Origin: an uncultured Lachnospiraceae bacterium | GTDB taxonomy: Bacteria > Bacillota > Clostridia > Lachnospirales > Lachnospiraceae | Assembly (NCBI GenBank): GCA_947626365.1 | Contig: CANQRW010000003.1 | Location: 46,161 to 110,160 of the forward strand | DNA length: 64,000 bases | Direction of reading: 5' to 3' | Shown here: positions 54,701 through 61,200 of the stretch, piece by piece | Position numbering within the stretch: the stretch's first letter is position 1 | Layout of the letters: the number at the start of each line of letters is the position of its first letter | Position numbers and translations under genes: made by a program | Notes under the pieces: model-generated | What the model saw: the letters and a program-made list of their open reading frames with translations, nothing else | Databases searched by the model: none | Told to the model about the DNA's origin: nothing

Positions 54701-55651
54701 GGTAAGAAGAATCATCTTCGGTATACGATGTATTTCCGTCGTCTCATTGAGGTTTACCGTCCTGGTCTCTGCAGAATGCATCAACGCATCCATACCGACA
54801 TAAATACCCGCCTGAATGTTGGTCGTACCGTTTCTATATGCATCGTAGCCTGATTTACCATTTTTCAGAACTTCATTATTTACATAAGTAAATCCTCCGT
54901 GTCCATGATATTGATCCTGTATTGGCTCATTTCCACTATCCTCGCCGACACCCTCTGCATTTGCCCAGCCGGCCTTCAGATATTCCAGGATCTTCCCATT
55001 CTCGCCAACAGGATAATGCCCCATAGGGATTATTACCCTTGCAGTATGTTTTTCACTGCCATCACCAAACAATACGATCGATACGCGGTTATAATCATTG
55101 GCACGCATCAATTTATCCACCGCAGTATTAATTGCAGATACTGTCATGGCAATTCGTGTACTACCCCAATCCGTCCAAACGTCCCTATTATTATTATACA
55201 TGGACTCTGAATTATCAAATACAATAACCGTATCGCATGGCACACTGGCCATATACTGCTGGCTGGAACCTAATGCGGAGAATACCTCCATAAACTCATT
55301 CGGTCCCAATTCCGCTTTCAAAGGATCATTATCCTCTGTCACAAGTACATTTTCTTTAAAGACAGATTTATCTGTCCATACACGACCGCTAACTAAAGAG
55401 TTATCACTCATGTCCATCAGAAGATTACTTTTCCAATCATTCCAAGTTGCACCATCAGCAACACGGTGGTCTTCCGGGGCTTCGTTTCCGGTCACAGCCC
55501 ATGAGGTCAATCCGGCATTGGTCATCACCATGCTCAGCGCAAGGATGCCCGATGCTGCTCTGCGGCGGAACGATCTGCGGGTTACCTTTTGAACTGCGGT
55601 GCCCAGACGTCCGATTCCTGTCTCCACAAGATTCTTAATTTTTCCTTTCAT
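48767..55651 (-). CDS. Giant VWA/pilin-domain cell-surface protein with sortase signal
   Basis: A 2,294-residue surface protein. An unusually long basic signal peptide ends near residue 54 (LALSMVMTNAGLTSWA). The VWA domain has MIDAS DNSES (D146, S148, S150), Thr in GTTNIQAG (~276) and LLTDGQATD (~317). Spy0128/FctA-like isopeptide pilin domains follow (about 1060-1240 and 1615-1700; FTFTLTPASGNP, YTYEIRE, FTNTY). A Thr/Glu/Ser-rich region of ~370 residues (about 1245-1615) interrupts the last one. Three DUF11-like repeats start near 1702, 1864 and 2056. A Gly-rich segment leads to the anchor APQTGDE (~2255), a hydrophobic helix and FRKKEDSEQ. Likely a major pilin tip or adhesin; no sortase gene is nearby. 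ATG 55651 follows AAGGAG. The VWA half is visibly AT-richer than the rest. Confidence 0.85.
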   Translation of the reverse strand: MKGKIKNLVETGIGRLGTAVQKVTRRSFRRRAASGILALSMVMTNAGLTSWAVTGNEAPEDHRVADGATWNDWKSNLLMDMSDNSLVSGRVWTDKSVFKENVLVTEDNDPLKAELGPNEFMEVFSALGSSQQYMASVPCDTVIVFDNSESMYNNNRDVWTDWGSTRIAMTVSAINTAVDKLMRANDYNRVSIVLFGDGSEKHTARVIIPMGHYPVGENGKILEYLKAGWANAEGVGEDSGNEPIQDQYHGHGGFTYVNNEVLKNGKSGYDAYRNGTTNIQAGIYVGMDALMHSAETRTVNLNETTEIHRIPKMILLTDGQATDAIKNNAWINETGKLTSPDKLESAGFVNDLIKDKGGTLSENGEWTSKEADFIGKSWNQFIKEHNPTDETDLYKYELMANSQADGKKDVADYYKTTQEYILLSTLITAGYMSRRVNEAYDIGDENKFVSTISVDMPEAKEIAGIGEAAQAGANTNEPLMNPSAGLAQANWIHYVGKYLQNTGKNGDDTYVVSRALKDAVKEAFIGERNKKSLLAEWRSGALKSLKYMEVPNANKFTNADRDARIKGYTESYRDTGFSHNNFWIVEEPQEMKLPNIPEDERKNITTEYLNYVEQAKRASTTDSASNKIEDIFKELVSSDSKSVFSPVKPATGEYLTYSDPIGDYMEIKGDYMTIELFGKTYSGTLTQYGDGNTRTLELAYTVIGNPGYGINKNAAEGDDKYNKEFNLKDIIVTVEKAENGKETLTVKIPAAALPVSVASLVKSGANTYEYSVNKEEPLRLYYKVGLSIVDEDGNIDLGRVSSSYLENPRNVDENGNIKFFTNDWSKYEESSGTSVKTTFEPNPDNDYYKEKEREYYQKGKEPQRDTPTPDQSEPKTSNKTETYENAYEPDKSGNEVESKLGNNAYVYVPNGSLLITKRVVPAKGVTVDTDEAFTFTLNLGSKFAGKTLTAKMGTIEVNMGEIKWTVSKDEAGQENVRSVSFDGNGAATITLKHNEGIKFTGLPIKNSTLVQDGEGFRVDENLTGDQIKGGYSLKSVVDFGNNYIKDGNGAFGNIVKHGNKGTEVHFTNTYAPTGLASLYGMKHMEDRPVQDGEFTFTLTPASGNPASDPIKNVVTVHNDKDGKITFFEDVEYTEVGDYMYTVKEIADESKQGINYDPITYNIKLSVTYNPDEHSLVYKVFKCDTQDYGGKGFTTETEISGIDDGIQFINSYNITENVWIWVEGVKVLEKKDLKAGDFRFEIIPKDVKVATPMKAEKKITPKEELEGGFEAPKQDVDHDGEPDLQLPRIEVPLFDIHTEYTDDENTTEASTESSAEAPTEESTETSTEASTEATEPEKETSQDETETTASSEKDAEPVESSEATEKETEESGEENYGIMPLTGTSVIEENHTSEKSEEPEQKPASEVTVQTEVAYYREFVKTIVLAEEETQKIQAEAETSVESSGTEDEQGDGSKDTPVTSAPEEKPAPTESSLPKLSVDLDDVKEKAGITGDTPETEIIRGSGSEEDNESGKSQENSADTQPAGEEESEGNGEETGDDKEPEVKPDINTMLPDLSGKEAEDFKFGTVEKEDTEDGRTVTTIKSKTGETIDKQQYSEKEFEYYDEEVEIPLPVGPVVVSNEADGSFRFGKITFEHEGVYTYEIRELIEDELKESSIDYDPAVYTLVVTVKLNPKTGKLQASKKLTRNGGSADKIVFTNTYNPPKLTIEKEQEKNETGRTKEPVYFIEGDTITYYLTVTNPATPADATKATPSDALDVRIWDQVPEGLKFEMQPENVSDYDKAEYDEGSRTLVWLFDKLEAGEKITVSFKATIPDATNNTGVLTWENTAYTTSGRYDGPKDPDDPGDDPKNNPVYRSNTVYSGEGVPKVTIEKEQQVNEGDRNKDYEPPRTVNADDVVTYYLTVHSSGSEEAVDVHVKDMVPEGLELVEIHDDGVLQEDGKTIIWDLGDMPGNRNAAGEYLRKSDEKVTREYIDEDGVIVTEDSYKYEPIPDSEVVVQDDQTRTVSFSVKVPAVRKYTKWLNVASTYYENNPDNPEDPEEPPKETPSNEVQIDEYPPHVIIEKFQSRNGGERTKDLMRVYGGDEVTYYLKVTNNGQSKAINVHVKDTVPYEPEQLTLVNANGGTVTADAAGRQIIDWAVGDLAVGESKEVSFVVRIPDGNNRRTWRNIGATYYDNNPDNPEDPNEPPTDIPSNEVVIEKYPTGGGNPGGGNPGGGPGGNPGTSIPDNPTPLANFPDSQVPLGTMEILDEDVPLAFLAPQTGDETPVGVVGAIALAALGLMGAFAFLGFRKKEDSEQ

Positions 55652-55739
55652 CTTTATTCTCCTTCCCTCTTTGTATTGCAAACATCTATATAAAAGCTGC
55701 TGTTACGCGGCAATTGATTTCGGCTGCCGTCGCCGGTTC

Positions 55740-55952
55740 CTATATCTCGGATACCGTGTTTTCTCCGATTTCTTCCTCATCCCCCATCAAGGCGCTGTCG
55801 ATCAGTTTCAAAAGTTCCAGGGCGCTGCGGAAGTACCGTTTCTCCTGTTTGTCTACCCAGAACAGCTCTCCCTGCCAGGTCGAGTGTTCTCTTCCCAGAA
55901 TCCGGATGACGAAATTCTCCCGCCTTCCGTTTCGGAGCTTTTCACCTCTCAT
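55740..55952 (-). CDS. Uncharacterised 'TWQG' family protein, short form
   Basis: A 70-residue protein that consists almost only of the C-terminal motif seen in the 48125-48562 protein: VIRILGREHSTWQGELFWVD followed by KQEKRYFRSALELLKLIDSAL. ATG 55952 has GGAGG 8 bases upstream, a better fit than ATG 55961 (3 bases). First gene ahead of the giant surface protein, 88 bases away and on the same strand, so probably co-transcribed. Function unknown; the association with large surface proteins hints at regulation or assembly. Confidence 0.7.
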   Translation of the reverse strand: MRGEKLRNGRRENFVIRILGREHSTWQGELFWVDKQEKRYFRSALELLKLIDSALMGDEEEIGENTVSEI

Positions 55953-55978
55953 ACCATACACCTCCGTTCTATGGGCTT

Positions 55979-56015
55979 ATTGTATCAAACGGCCTATTAC
56001 CTAAAATCTCACATG
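55979..56015 (-). promoter_or_regulatory. Extended -10 promoter with conserved upstream element (copy 2)
   Basis: Minus strand extended -10 TGATACAAT (-10 at 55979-55984), then eight bases, then the element with plus-strand form CCTATTACCTAAAATCTC plus ACATG (55993-56015). It drives the short TWQG gene and probably the giant surface protein. Confidence 0.65.
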
Positions 56016-56048
56016 CGGGAGAATTTTTCCTGAATTTGTAATTTTGCG

Positions 56049-56083
56049 CAAAAAAATACAGACCGTCCGGCGACAGCCTGTAT
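56049..56083 (-). terminator. Terminator after the Rpn remnant (repeat-family hairpin)
   Basis: ATACAG (56056-56061) to CTGTAT (56078-56083) close a GC-rich stem (GACCGTC/GACAGC) and are followed on the minus strand by seven T. Nearly identical in stem and loop to the hairpin at 56984-57009. Confidence 0.75.
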
Positions 56084-56170
56084 TTACTTCTGTTCTCTTC
56101 ATCTTCTGCCCTGTAATGGATTGCATGGACAGCCCCGGTCTTCGGAGCGGCCGATTTTCCTCCATCTGCT

Positions 56171-56758
56171 TTAAGCTTCTATGCCATATTCCCGGCACAA
56201 CTGATCCAGGTATCCTTTATCTTCCGAAATTCTCTCCAGATCCTCATAGCGTTTTTCCTTTAGCAGATATCGAATCAGTTTTTGGATACGGCTCTGACCA
56301 TCCTCCAGTCCATCTTCATACCGTTCCTCGCCTCTTACTTCCAGGGCGTCCTCCATATTGAATTCCGTAAACAGCATATTCAGCACCTCCGAGCCATGCT
56401 CCGCTATAAAATCCGTCATATAACCTGCTTTCCTGCAGTCCCTCATGGCCTCCCCGATTGCTTCCTCACGAATTTTCCTTTCCGTCAAATGTTTCTGAAT
56501 CTGCTCAATAAACCAGGAATATTCATACATGGAACGGCTCTTCCGCAGGAGAGGATGGTTAGCCGACAGATTAATATTAACTACTTTCACTTTTAATTCT
56601 AACATAGGTTCGTCCGTTTTTTCAATATAGGAATCCGATAATCTCAGAATCTGTTCCCGGGGCTGAACCTGCGCGCCATTGTAAAAAGTATAGAATTCCG
56701 GCGTCGGGAGCAGTATCCGTTTATTCTTATACTCATAGGCATTTCTCCTCGTCTCTCT
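56171..56758 (-). pseudogene. Truncated Rpn/PD-(D/E)XK 'transposase' remnant
   Basis: The frame is open from 56758 (after a TAA) to the stop at 56171, but without a start codon at the beginning of similarity. The residues EYKNKRILLPTPEFYTFYNG precede the first in-frame ATG (56605). They belong to the middle of Rpn-family proteins, with LRLSDSY and ELKVKVVNIN after them and the helical C-terminus (EEAIGEAMRDCRKAGYMTDF) intact. The N-terminal nuclease part, of the type still visible at 1-205, is gone. The 144-residue protein from ATG 56605 could still be made, but would lack the catalytic domain. Confidence 0.75.
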
Positions 56759-56825
56759 TTATCAAAAAGGTTATTGTTAATCTTGGAATCTGCCGGAGAA
56801 TGTCCGGGCATGATACCAGAAGTCT

Positions 56826-56845
56826 GGCAGACAAGACAGTCTGCC
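56826..56845. terminator. Small inverted repeat in the 57-kb intergenic region
   Basis: GGCAGAC (56826-56832) and GTCTGCC (56839-56845) around a 6-base loop, followed on the plus strand by GAGGTGTTTT. It lies in the 288-base gap between the Rpn remnant and the 46-bp repeat. No gene is seen in that gap. Confidence 0.35.
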
Positions 56846-56933
56846 GAGGTGTTTTAACTATATCACATGCGCAGATTACAGGCAACGAACAAATGATAAA
56901 TTTTTTATAAAATTTACGTAATTCCCATACTTC

Positions 56934-56979
56934 AATACAAACAAAGCGTCACTGGCGCTCTTTTTGCATACTGACGTAA
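56934..56979. repeat. 46-bp repeat, copy B (right border of the surface island)
   Basis: Direct repeat of copy A (45864-45909), 11.07 kb away, 42 of 46 bases identical. It is followed at once by the terminator of the BTAD regulator gene. Confidence 0.8.
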
Positions 56980-57009
56980 AAAATACAGGCCGTCCGGCGA
57001 CAGCCTGTA
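56976..57009 (-). terminator. Terminator of the BTAD regulator locus
   Basis: TACAGGC (56984-56990) and GCCTGTA (57003-57009) close a stem containing CGTCCGGCGACA; six T follow on the minus strand. It lies about 35 bases after the stop at 57047. Confidence 0.75.
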
Positions 57010-57046
57010 ATTCTTCTCAGCAACTGTTTAAATCTTCTGCTGGCTC

Positions 57047-57441
57047 TCAGAGCACCGCGATAGACGCCACCTGGTAGCGGATCTCCGCCTGCTGGGAGAT
57101 CAGTTCCTTCAGCTTGGCGCTGATTCTTCGGTACAGCATCTCACAATCCTCCTGCTGCAGGTTCATCAAAAGGATCAGGTATTGGGAAGCGCTGTATCTG
57201 GTAAACACATCTCCCCGGCGCAGGCACCGGTGTATGGCTTCACCCAGAGCTTCCGCCCGGACCTTCAGCTTCTCCTGGTCGTGGAGAACCTTGCCCTCAT
57301 AATCCACCAGCGTACACATCATCAGATACATGGAAATGCCGGACCGCTCCATATTGCGGCTCAGCAGGCGATAGGCATCGATAAAGCTGGGATAGGAACA
57401 ATAGTACGCTCCGGAGGCACCAAATCCTGAAAAAATACCCC
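57047..57441 (-). pseudogene. C-terminal part of frameshifted BTAD regulator (degenerate GGDEF-like domain)
   Basis: The frame open from the G7 tract to the stop at 57047 encodes IFSGFGASGAYYCSYPSFID then AYRLLSRNMERSGISMYLM, and a domain resembling a degenerate GGDEF fold: HRCLRRGDVFTRYSASQYLI, where GG(D/E)EF would be SASQY. No start codon stands near the beginning; the first ATG is 57352. It is the missing end of the gene at 57361-58287. The pair would make one ~414-residue regulator if the G tract had eight G instead of seven. Confidence 0.75.
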
Positions 57442-58287
57442 CCCGAAATTATTTTCCGGCTCCTTCAGATGATCCTGGATTTCCGACAGGGAGCTTTGGT
57501 TATTGACCAGCTCTCTGCTCATACGGTCATAGCACTCCAGCATCCGGTCCGAGGGCGTCACTCCCAACTGATCTGAATACAGACGGACCGTCTTATTGTA
57601 CAGCTGCTGGGCCTTTTTGAATTCCTCCCGGCAGAGCAGGGCGTCGATTTCTCCCACTTCCCATTCTTCCAGAGGATAAATTCTGGCCGCTTTGGCATAG
57701 ATCATCTCCATCTTCTGGTAATCCCTGCCGCGTCTTGTATAATCGCCCAGCCAGTTGACACACTCGCCGAACATCTTTTTCAGTTCCACATTCCTGGCAA
57801 ATACCCACAATTCACTGACCAGGTCAGGAAGAAGTTCTCCTTTGTACAGATCAAATGCTTCCTGATAGCAGCGTGTCCTGGCCGCCTCGTCTTCTTCCTC
57901 TCTGGCCCGGGCAATCATCTTCTCAAATTCCCGGACGTCCACCCAGATCGGAATCTTCTCATCCGGCACGTAAAGACCCTTGCGGCGCACCACATAATCA
58001 GCTTCCGGCAGTCCCAGGCTCTGAAGCTGGTGCCGCATGCGGTATACCAGCGTGTTGAAGCTGCTGTTGATATTGGTGATCTCTTCCCGGTCATACAGAT
58101 CTTCTACCAGCTGCTCCTTGGTGATGCCCCGGTCTCCCCGAAGCCAGACAATCTGCAGAAGCTGGATAAATCTCGCGGATGTGTTCCTTCCGAGAGCCAG
58201 TTCCTTTCCCTTCCAGGAAACAGAAAATCCTCCCAGCATCCGCACCGTAAGTCCATTCTCGTTCTCCCCGTTCTGCCGGCCGTCCAT
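57361..58287 (-). CDS. BTAD (SARP-like) transcriptional regulator, frameshifted
   Basis: A ~308-residue product: an OmpR/PhoB-like winged-helix (TVRMLGGFSVSWKGKELALG, FNTLVYRMRHQL) and a bacterial transcriptional activator (TPR-like) domain (VREFEKMIARAREEED to YSDQLGVTPSDRMLECYDRM). After NNFGG the frame passes a run of seven G (57438-57444 as C on the plus strand) and ends in a short unrelated tail (VFFQDLVPPERTIVPIPALS, then MPIAC). The reading frame beyond the tract continues the family in another frame. ATG 58287 and GTG 58290 both fit AAGGAGG. A regulator of the neighbouring surface locus is possible by position only. Confidence 0.82.
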   Translation of the reverse strand: MDGRQNGENENGLTVRMLGGFSVSWKGKELALGRNTSARFIQLLQIVWLRGDRGITKEQLVEDLYDREEITNINSSFNTLVYRMRHQLQSLGLPEADYVVRRKGLYVPDEKIPIWVDVREFEKMIARAREEEDEAARTRCYQEAFDLYKGELLPDLVSELWVFARNVELKKMFGECVNWLGDYTRRGRDYQKMEMIYAKAARIYPLEEWEVGEIDALLCREEFKKAQQLYNKTVRLYSDQLGVTPSDRMLECYDRMSRELVNNQSSLSEIQDHLKEPENNFGGVFFQDLVPPERTIVPIPALSMPIAC

Positions 58288-58322
58288 CACCGCACCGCCT
58301 CCTTCCCCCGGAAAATGACCGC

Positions 58323-58351
58323 AACCGGCAGAGTTCTGAATCCTGCCGGTT
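58323..58351 (-). terminator. Terminator-like hairpin after typA
   Basis: AACCGGCAG (58323-58331) pairs with CTGCCGGTT (58343-58351), 11-base loop. It lies about 45 bases past the typA stop and just ahead of the BTAD gene start. T-run is weak (GCGGTCATTTTCC), so readthrough into the regulator is possible. Confidence 0.55.
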
Positions 58352-58397
58352 AACCATCCGCAACTGCTTTTATTATAAATCCTGTTTTCTCAAATGT

Positions 58398-60230
58398 CTA
58401 TTCTTTTTTGAAGGACGCCCTCTTGCGCAGGGTGGGATCCAGAATCCGCTTACGGATTCGCAGGCTCTTGGGCGTAACCTCCAGAAGCTCGTCGGTGTCG
58501 ATGAAATCCAGGCACTGTTCCAGGCTCATCTCCTTGGGCGGCGTCAGCTTCAGGGCCTCGTCGGCTCCGGCGGAACGCATGTTGGTCAGCTTTTTCGTCT
58601 TGCAGACGTTCAGCTCGATATCCTCCGCCTTAGGATTCTGGCCGATGACCATGCCGGCGTAGACCTTCACGCCGGGACCGATGAACAGAATGCCTCTGTC
58701 CTGAGCCGCGAACAGGCCGTAGGCCACGGACTCGCCGCCTTCGAAGGCGATCAGGGAGCCGGTCTTCCGGTAGCTTAAATCGCCCTTATAAGGAGCGTAT
58801 CCGTCGAAAATGGTATTCATAATGCCGTTGCCCTTGGTGTCGGTCATGAACTCGCCCCGGTATCCGATGAGGCCTCTGGCAGGGATGGAGAATTCCAGCC
58901 TGGTGTAGCCTCCCTGTGCCGGGCTCATGCCCTCCAGCTCGCCCTTTCTCATGGTCAGCTTCTGGATGACCGCCCCGGTAAATTCCTCAGGCACATCGAT
59001 ATAGGCAAGTTCCATAGGCTCCAGTTTTCGGTTCCTCTCGTCAAATTTGTAGAGGACTTCCGCTTTACTGACAGCAAATTCGTAACCTTCCCGCCGCATG
59101 TTCTCGATCAGCACAGACAGATGGAGCTCGCCTCTTCCCGATACCTTGAAGCAGTCGGGAGAGTCCGTTTCTTCTACTCTCAGGCTGACGTCCGTATTCA
59201 GCTCACGGAATAACCTGTCCCGGATATGGCGAGAGGTTACATACTTGCCTTCCTGGCCTGCCATGGGGCTGTCGTTGACCATAAAATTCATGGCGATGGT
59301 GGGTTCGGAGATCTTCTGGAAGGGAATGGCTTCCGGATTCTCCAGGGAACAGAGGGTATCCCCAATATGCAGATCCGTGATTCCCGAGATGGCCACAATG
59401 GCTCCCACGGTGGCTTCCTGCACTTCCACTTTATTCAGTCCGTCAAACTCATAAAGCTTGCTGATCTTCACCTTACGCATCTTGTCCGGCTCGTGATGGT
59501 TCACCAGCGCGCATTCCTGGTTGACATGGATCCGGCCGTTGTCCACCTTGCCTACTCCGATACGGCCCACATACTCGTTGTAATCGATGGTGCTGATCAG
59601 CACCTGGGTTCCCGCATCCGGATCGCCTTCCGGCGCGGGAATATGCTCTATGATAGTCTCAAACAGAGGACTCATGTCCACACCCGCATCATCCGGATCC
59701 TTCACCGCGTAGCCGGCCTTGGCGGAAGCGAACACGAAGGGGCAGTCCAGCTGCTTGTCAGATGCGTCCAGATCCATCAGAAGTTCCAGCACCTCATCCA
59801 CCACCTCTTTCGGACGGGCCTCGGGCCGGTCGATCTTATTGACACAGACGATCACGTACAGATCCAGTTCCAGCGCTTTGCGCAGCACAAATTTCGTCTG
59901 AGGCATGGGACCCTCGTAGGCGTCCACCACCAGGATGACGCCGTCCACCATCTTCAGGACACGCTCCACCTCGCCGCCGAAATCAGCATGTCCGGGAGTA
60001 TCTACAATATTGATCTTGGTTCCCTTATAAAATACTGCCGTATTCTTGGACAAAATGGTGATTCCGCGCTCACGCTCGATATCGTTGGAATCCATGACCC
60101 GCTCCACCACCTCCTGATTGGCGCGGAACACGCCGCTCTGGCGGAGCAGGCCGTCCACCAGGGTGGTCTTGCCATGGTCAACATGGGCGATGATCGCTAC
60201 ATTTCTTACATCTTCTCTTTTCATCTTCAT
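58398..60230 (-). CDS. typA: Ribosome-associated GTPase TypA/BipA
   Basis: A 610-residue translational GTPase. G1 AHVDHGKT (15-22), G3 [12 protein letters not shown]4 NKID, G5 SAKAGYA, followed by EF-G-like domains and the BipA-specific C-terminal domain ([18 protein letters not shown]). It assists 50S ribosome assembly and stress responses. The ATG at 60230 has only a weak AGG upstream; ATG 60224 is an alternative. Single gene, convergent with nothing, upstream of the BTAD regulator. Confidence 0.95.
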   Translation of the reverse strand: MKMKREDVRNVAIIAHVDHGKTTLVDGLLRQSGVFRANQEVVERVMDSNDIERERGITILSKNTAVFYKGTKINIVDTPGHADFGGEVERVLKMVDGVILVVDAYEGPMPQTKFVLRKALELDLYVIVCVNKIDRPEARPKEVVDEVLELLMDLDASDKQLDCPFVFASAKAGYAVKDPDDAGVDMSPLFETIIEHIPAPEGDPDAGTQVLISTIDYNEYVGRIGVGKVDNGRIHVNQECALVNHHEPDKMRKVKISKLYEFDGLNKVEVQEATVGAIVAISGITDLHIGDTLCSLENPEAIPFQKISEPTIAMNFMVNDSPMAGQEGKYVTSRHIRDRLFRELNTDVSLRVEETDSPDCFKVSGRGELHLSVLIENMRREGYEFAVSKAEVLYKFDERNRKLEPMELAYIDVPEEFTGAVIQKLTMRKGELEGMSPAQGGYTRLEFSIPARGLIGYRGEFMTDTKGNGIMNTIFDGYAPYKGDLSYRKTGSLIAFEGGESVAYGLFAAQDRGILFIGPGVKVYAGMVIGQNPKAEDIELNVCKTKKLTNMRSAGADEALKLTPPKEMSLEQCLDFIDTDELLEVTPKSLRIRKRILDPTLRKRASFKKE

Positions 60231-60361
60231 AACCTATGATTCTTCTTTCTGTCTTATATCCGCAGGTTACCACAACAGGCTGCTCTGCGGAATCCATGAT
60301 ACGTTTCCGTCTCACACGACTTTTTACTATATCATTATGAAGGGGTGAATGCAAGGGGATT

Positions 60362-61012
60362 TTACAGCAATACGATTTTTCCGTCCGTCACGCCGAAATA
60401 TTCCAAATCCCCCAGGCCCATCTGGGCCCTGCCGTTGGTAACCTCCGTAACCTCTGCCATAAGATCCGCCGTCTCGTCATCGGGAACCATAACCTTTACC
60501 AGCACTTTATCCGTATACAGAGTATCCATCACGGTTATCTTCCGCCGCCCCAGAACATACTGAATCTTTCCGATTCCCGTGTAATCTGTAGAAATCGCCA
60601 GCTGACGGCCGGGACATTTTTCCATAATCTTACTGTTCTTAAGCCCTTCCATCACGGCTCCCGAATAGGCCCTTACCAGGCCGCCGGTTCCCAGAAGCAC
60701 GCCCCCGAAATATCTCGTCACCACCACGCAGACGTCCCGGATTTCCTGCCCCAGAAGCACATCCAGCATAGGCCGTCCAGCCGTCTGGCTCGGCTCCCCG
60801 TCGTCGCTGCACTTCTGAAGCTGTCCCCGTTCTCCCAGCACATAAGCATAGCAGTTATGCCTGGCATCCCAGTATTTTTTCCGCATCCGCTCGACAAAAG
60901 CCAGAGCCTCCTCCTCCGTGGCCGCCGGCTCTGTGGTCGCTATGAAGCGGGACTTTTTCTCTGTCAGTTCTCCCTGTCCGCCTTCCCACAATATCCTGTA
61001 TCTGTCCGCCAT
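60362..61012 (-). CDS. yigZ: YigZ/IMPACT-family protein
   Basis: A 216-residue protein of the IMPACT/YigZ family: KKSRFIATTEPAATEEEALA, AYVLGERGQLQKCSDDGEPSQTAGRPML (split: CSDDGEPSQTAGRPM), VTRYFGGVLLGTGGLVRAYS. The family contains a ribosomal S5-like fold and a C-terminal EF-G-like domain; role thought to involve translation or ribosome interaction but not settled. Divergent from the penicillin-binding protein gene. Confidence 0.9.
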   Translation of the reverse strand: MADRYRILWEGGQGELTEKKSRFIATTEPAATEEEALAFVERMRKKYWDARHNCYAYVLGERGQLQKCSDDGEPSQTAGRPMLDVLLGQEIRDVCVVVTRYFGGVLLGTGGLVRAYSGAVMEGLKNSKIMEKCPGRQLAISTDYTGIGKIQYVLGRRKITVMDTLYTDKVLVKVMVPDDETADLMAEVTEVTNGRAQMGLGDLEYFGVTDGKIVLL

Positions 61013-61060
61013 GGCCCCGTCTTTCCTTTCCGATAGGTCTAAACTCTATTCTTCACGTAC

Positions 61061-61089
61061 ATAATAATATAAAATTTCTGTTAAAACAA
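61061..61089 (-). promoter_or_regulatory. Promoter of yigZ
   Basis: Minus strand -35 TTGTTT (61084-61089), 17-bp spacer, -10 TATTAT (61061-61066), about 45 bases from the start codon. Confidence 0.5.
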
Positions 61090-61148
61090 GTCACATTTTC
61101 GCAACACTTTGGTCACCGTTTCTTGCGAAATACGTAAGAATCCATATA

Positions 61149-61177
61149 TTGAATTGTATGGAAAATTTTGCTATAAT
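61149..61177 (+). promoter_or_regulatory. Promoter of the penicillin-binding protein gene
   Basis: -35 TTGAAT (61149-61154), 17-bp spacer, -10 TATAAT (61172-61177), leading to AAGGAGG at 61186-61192. The leader is very short. Confidence 0.65.
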
Positions 61178-61200
61178 GGGCGATGAAGGAGGCTTTCTAT

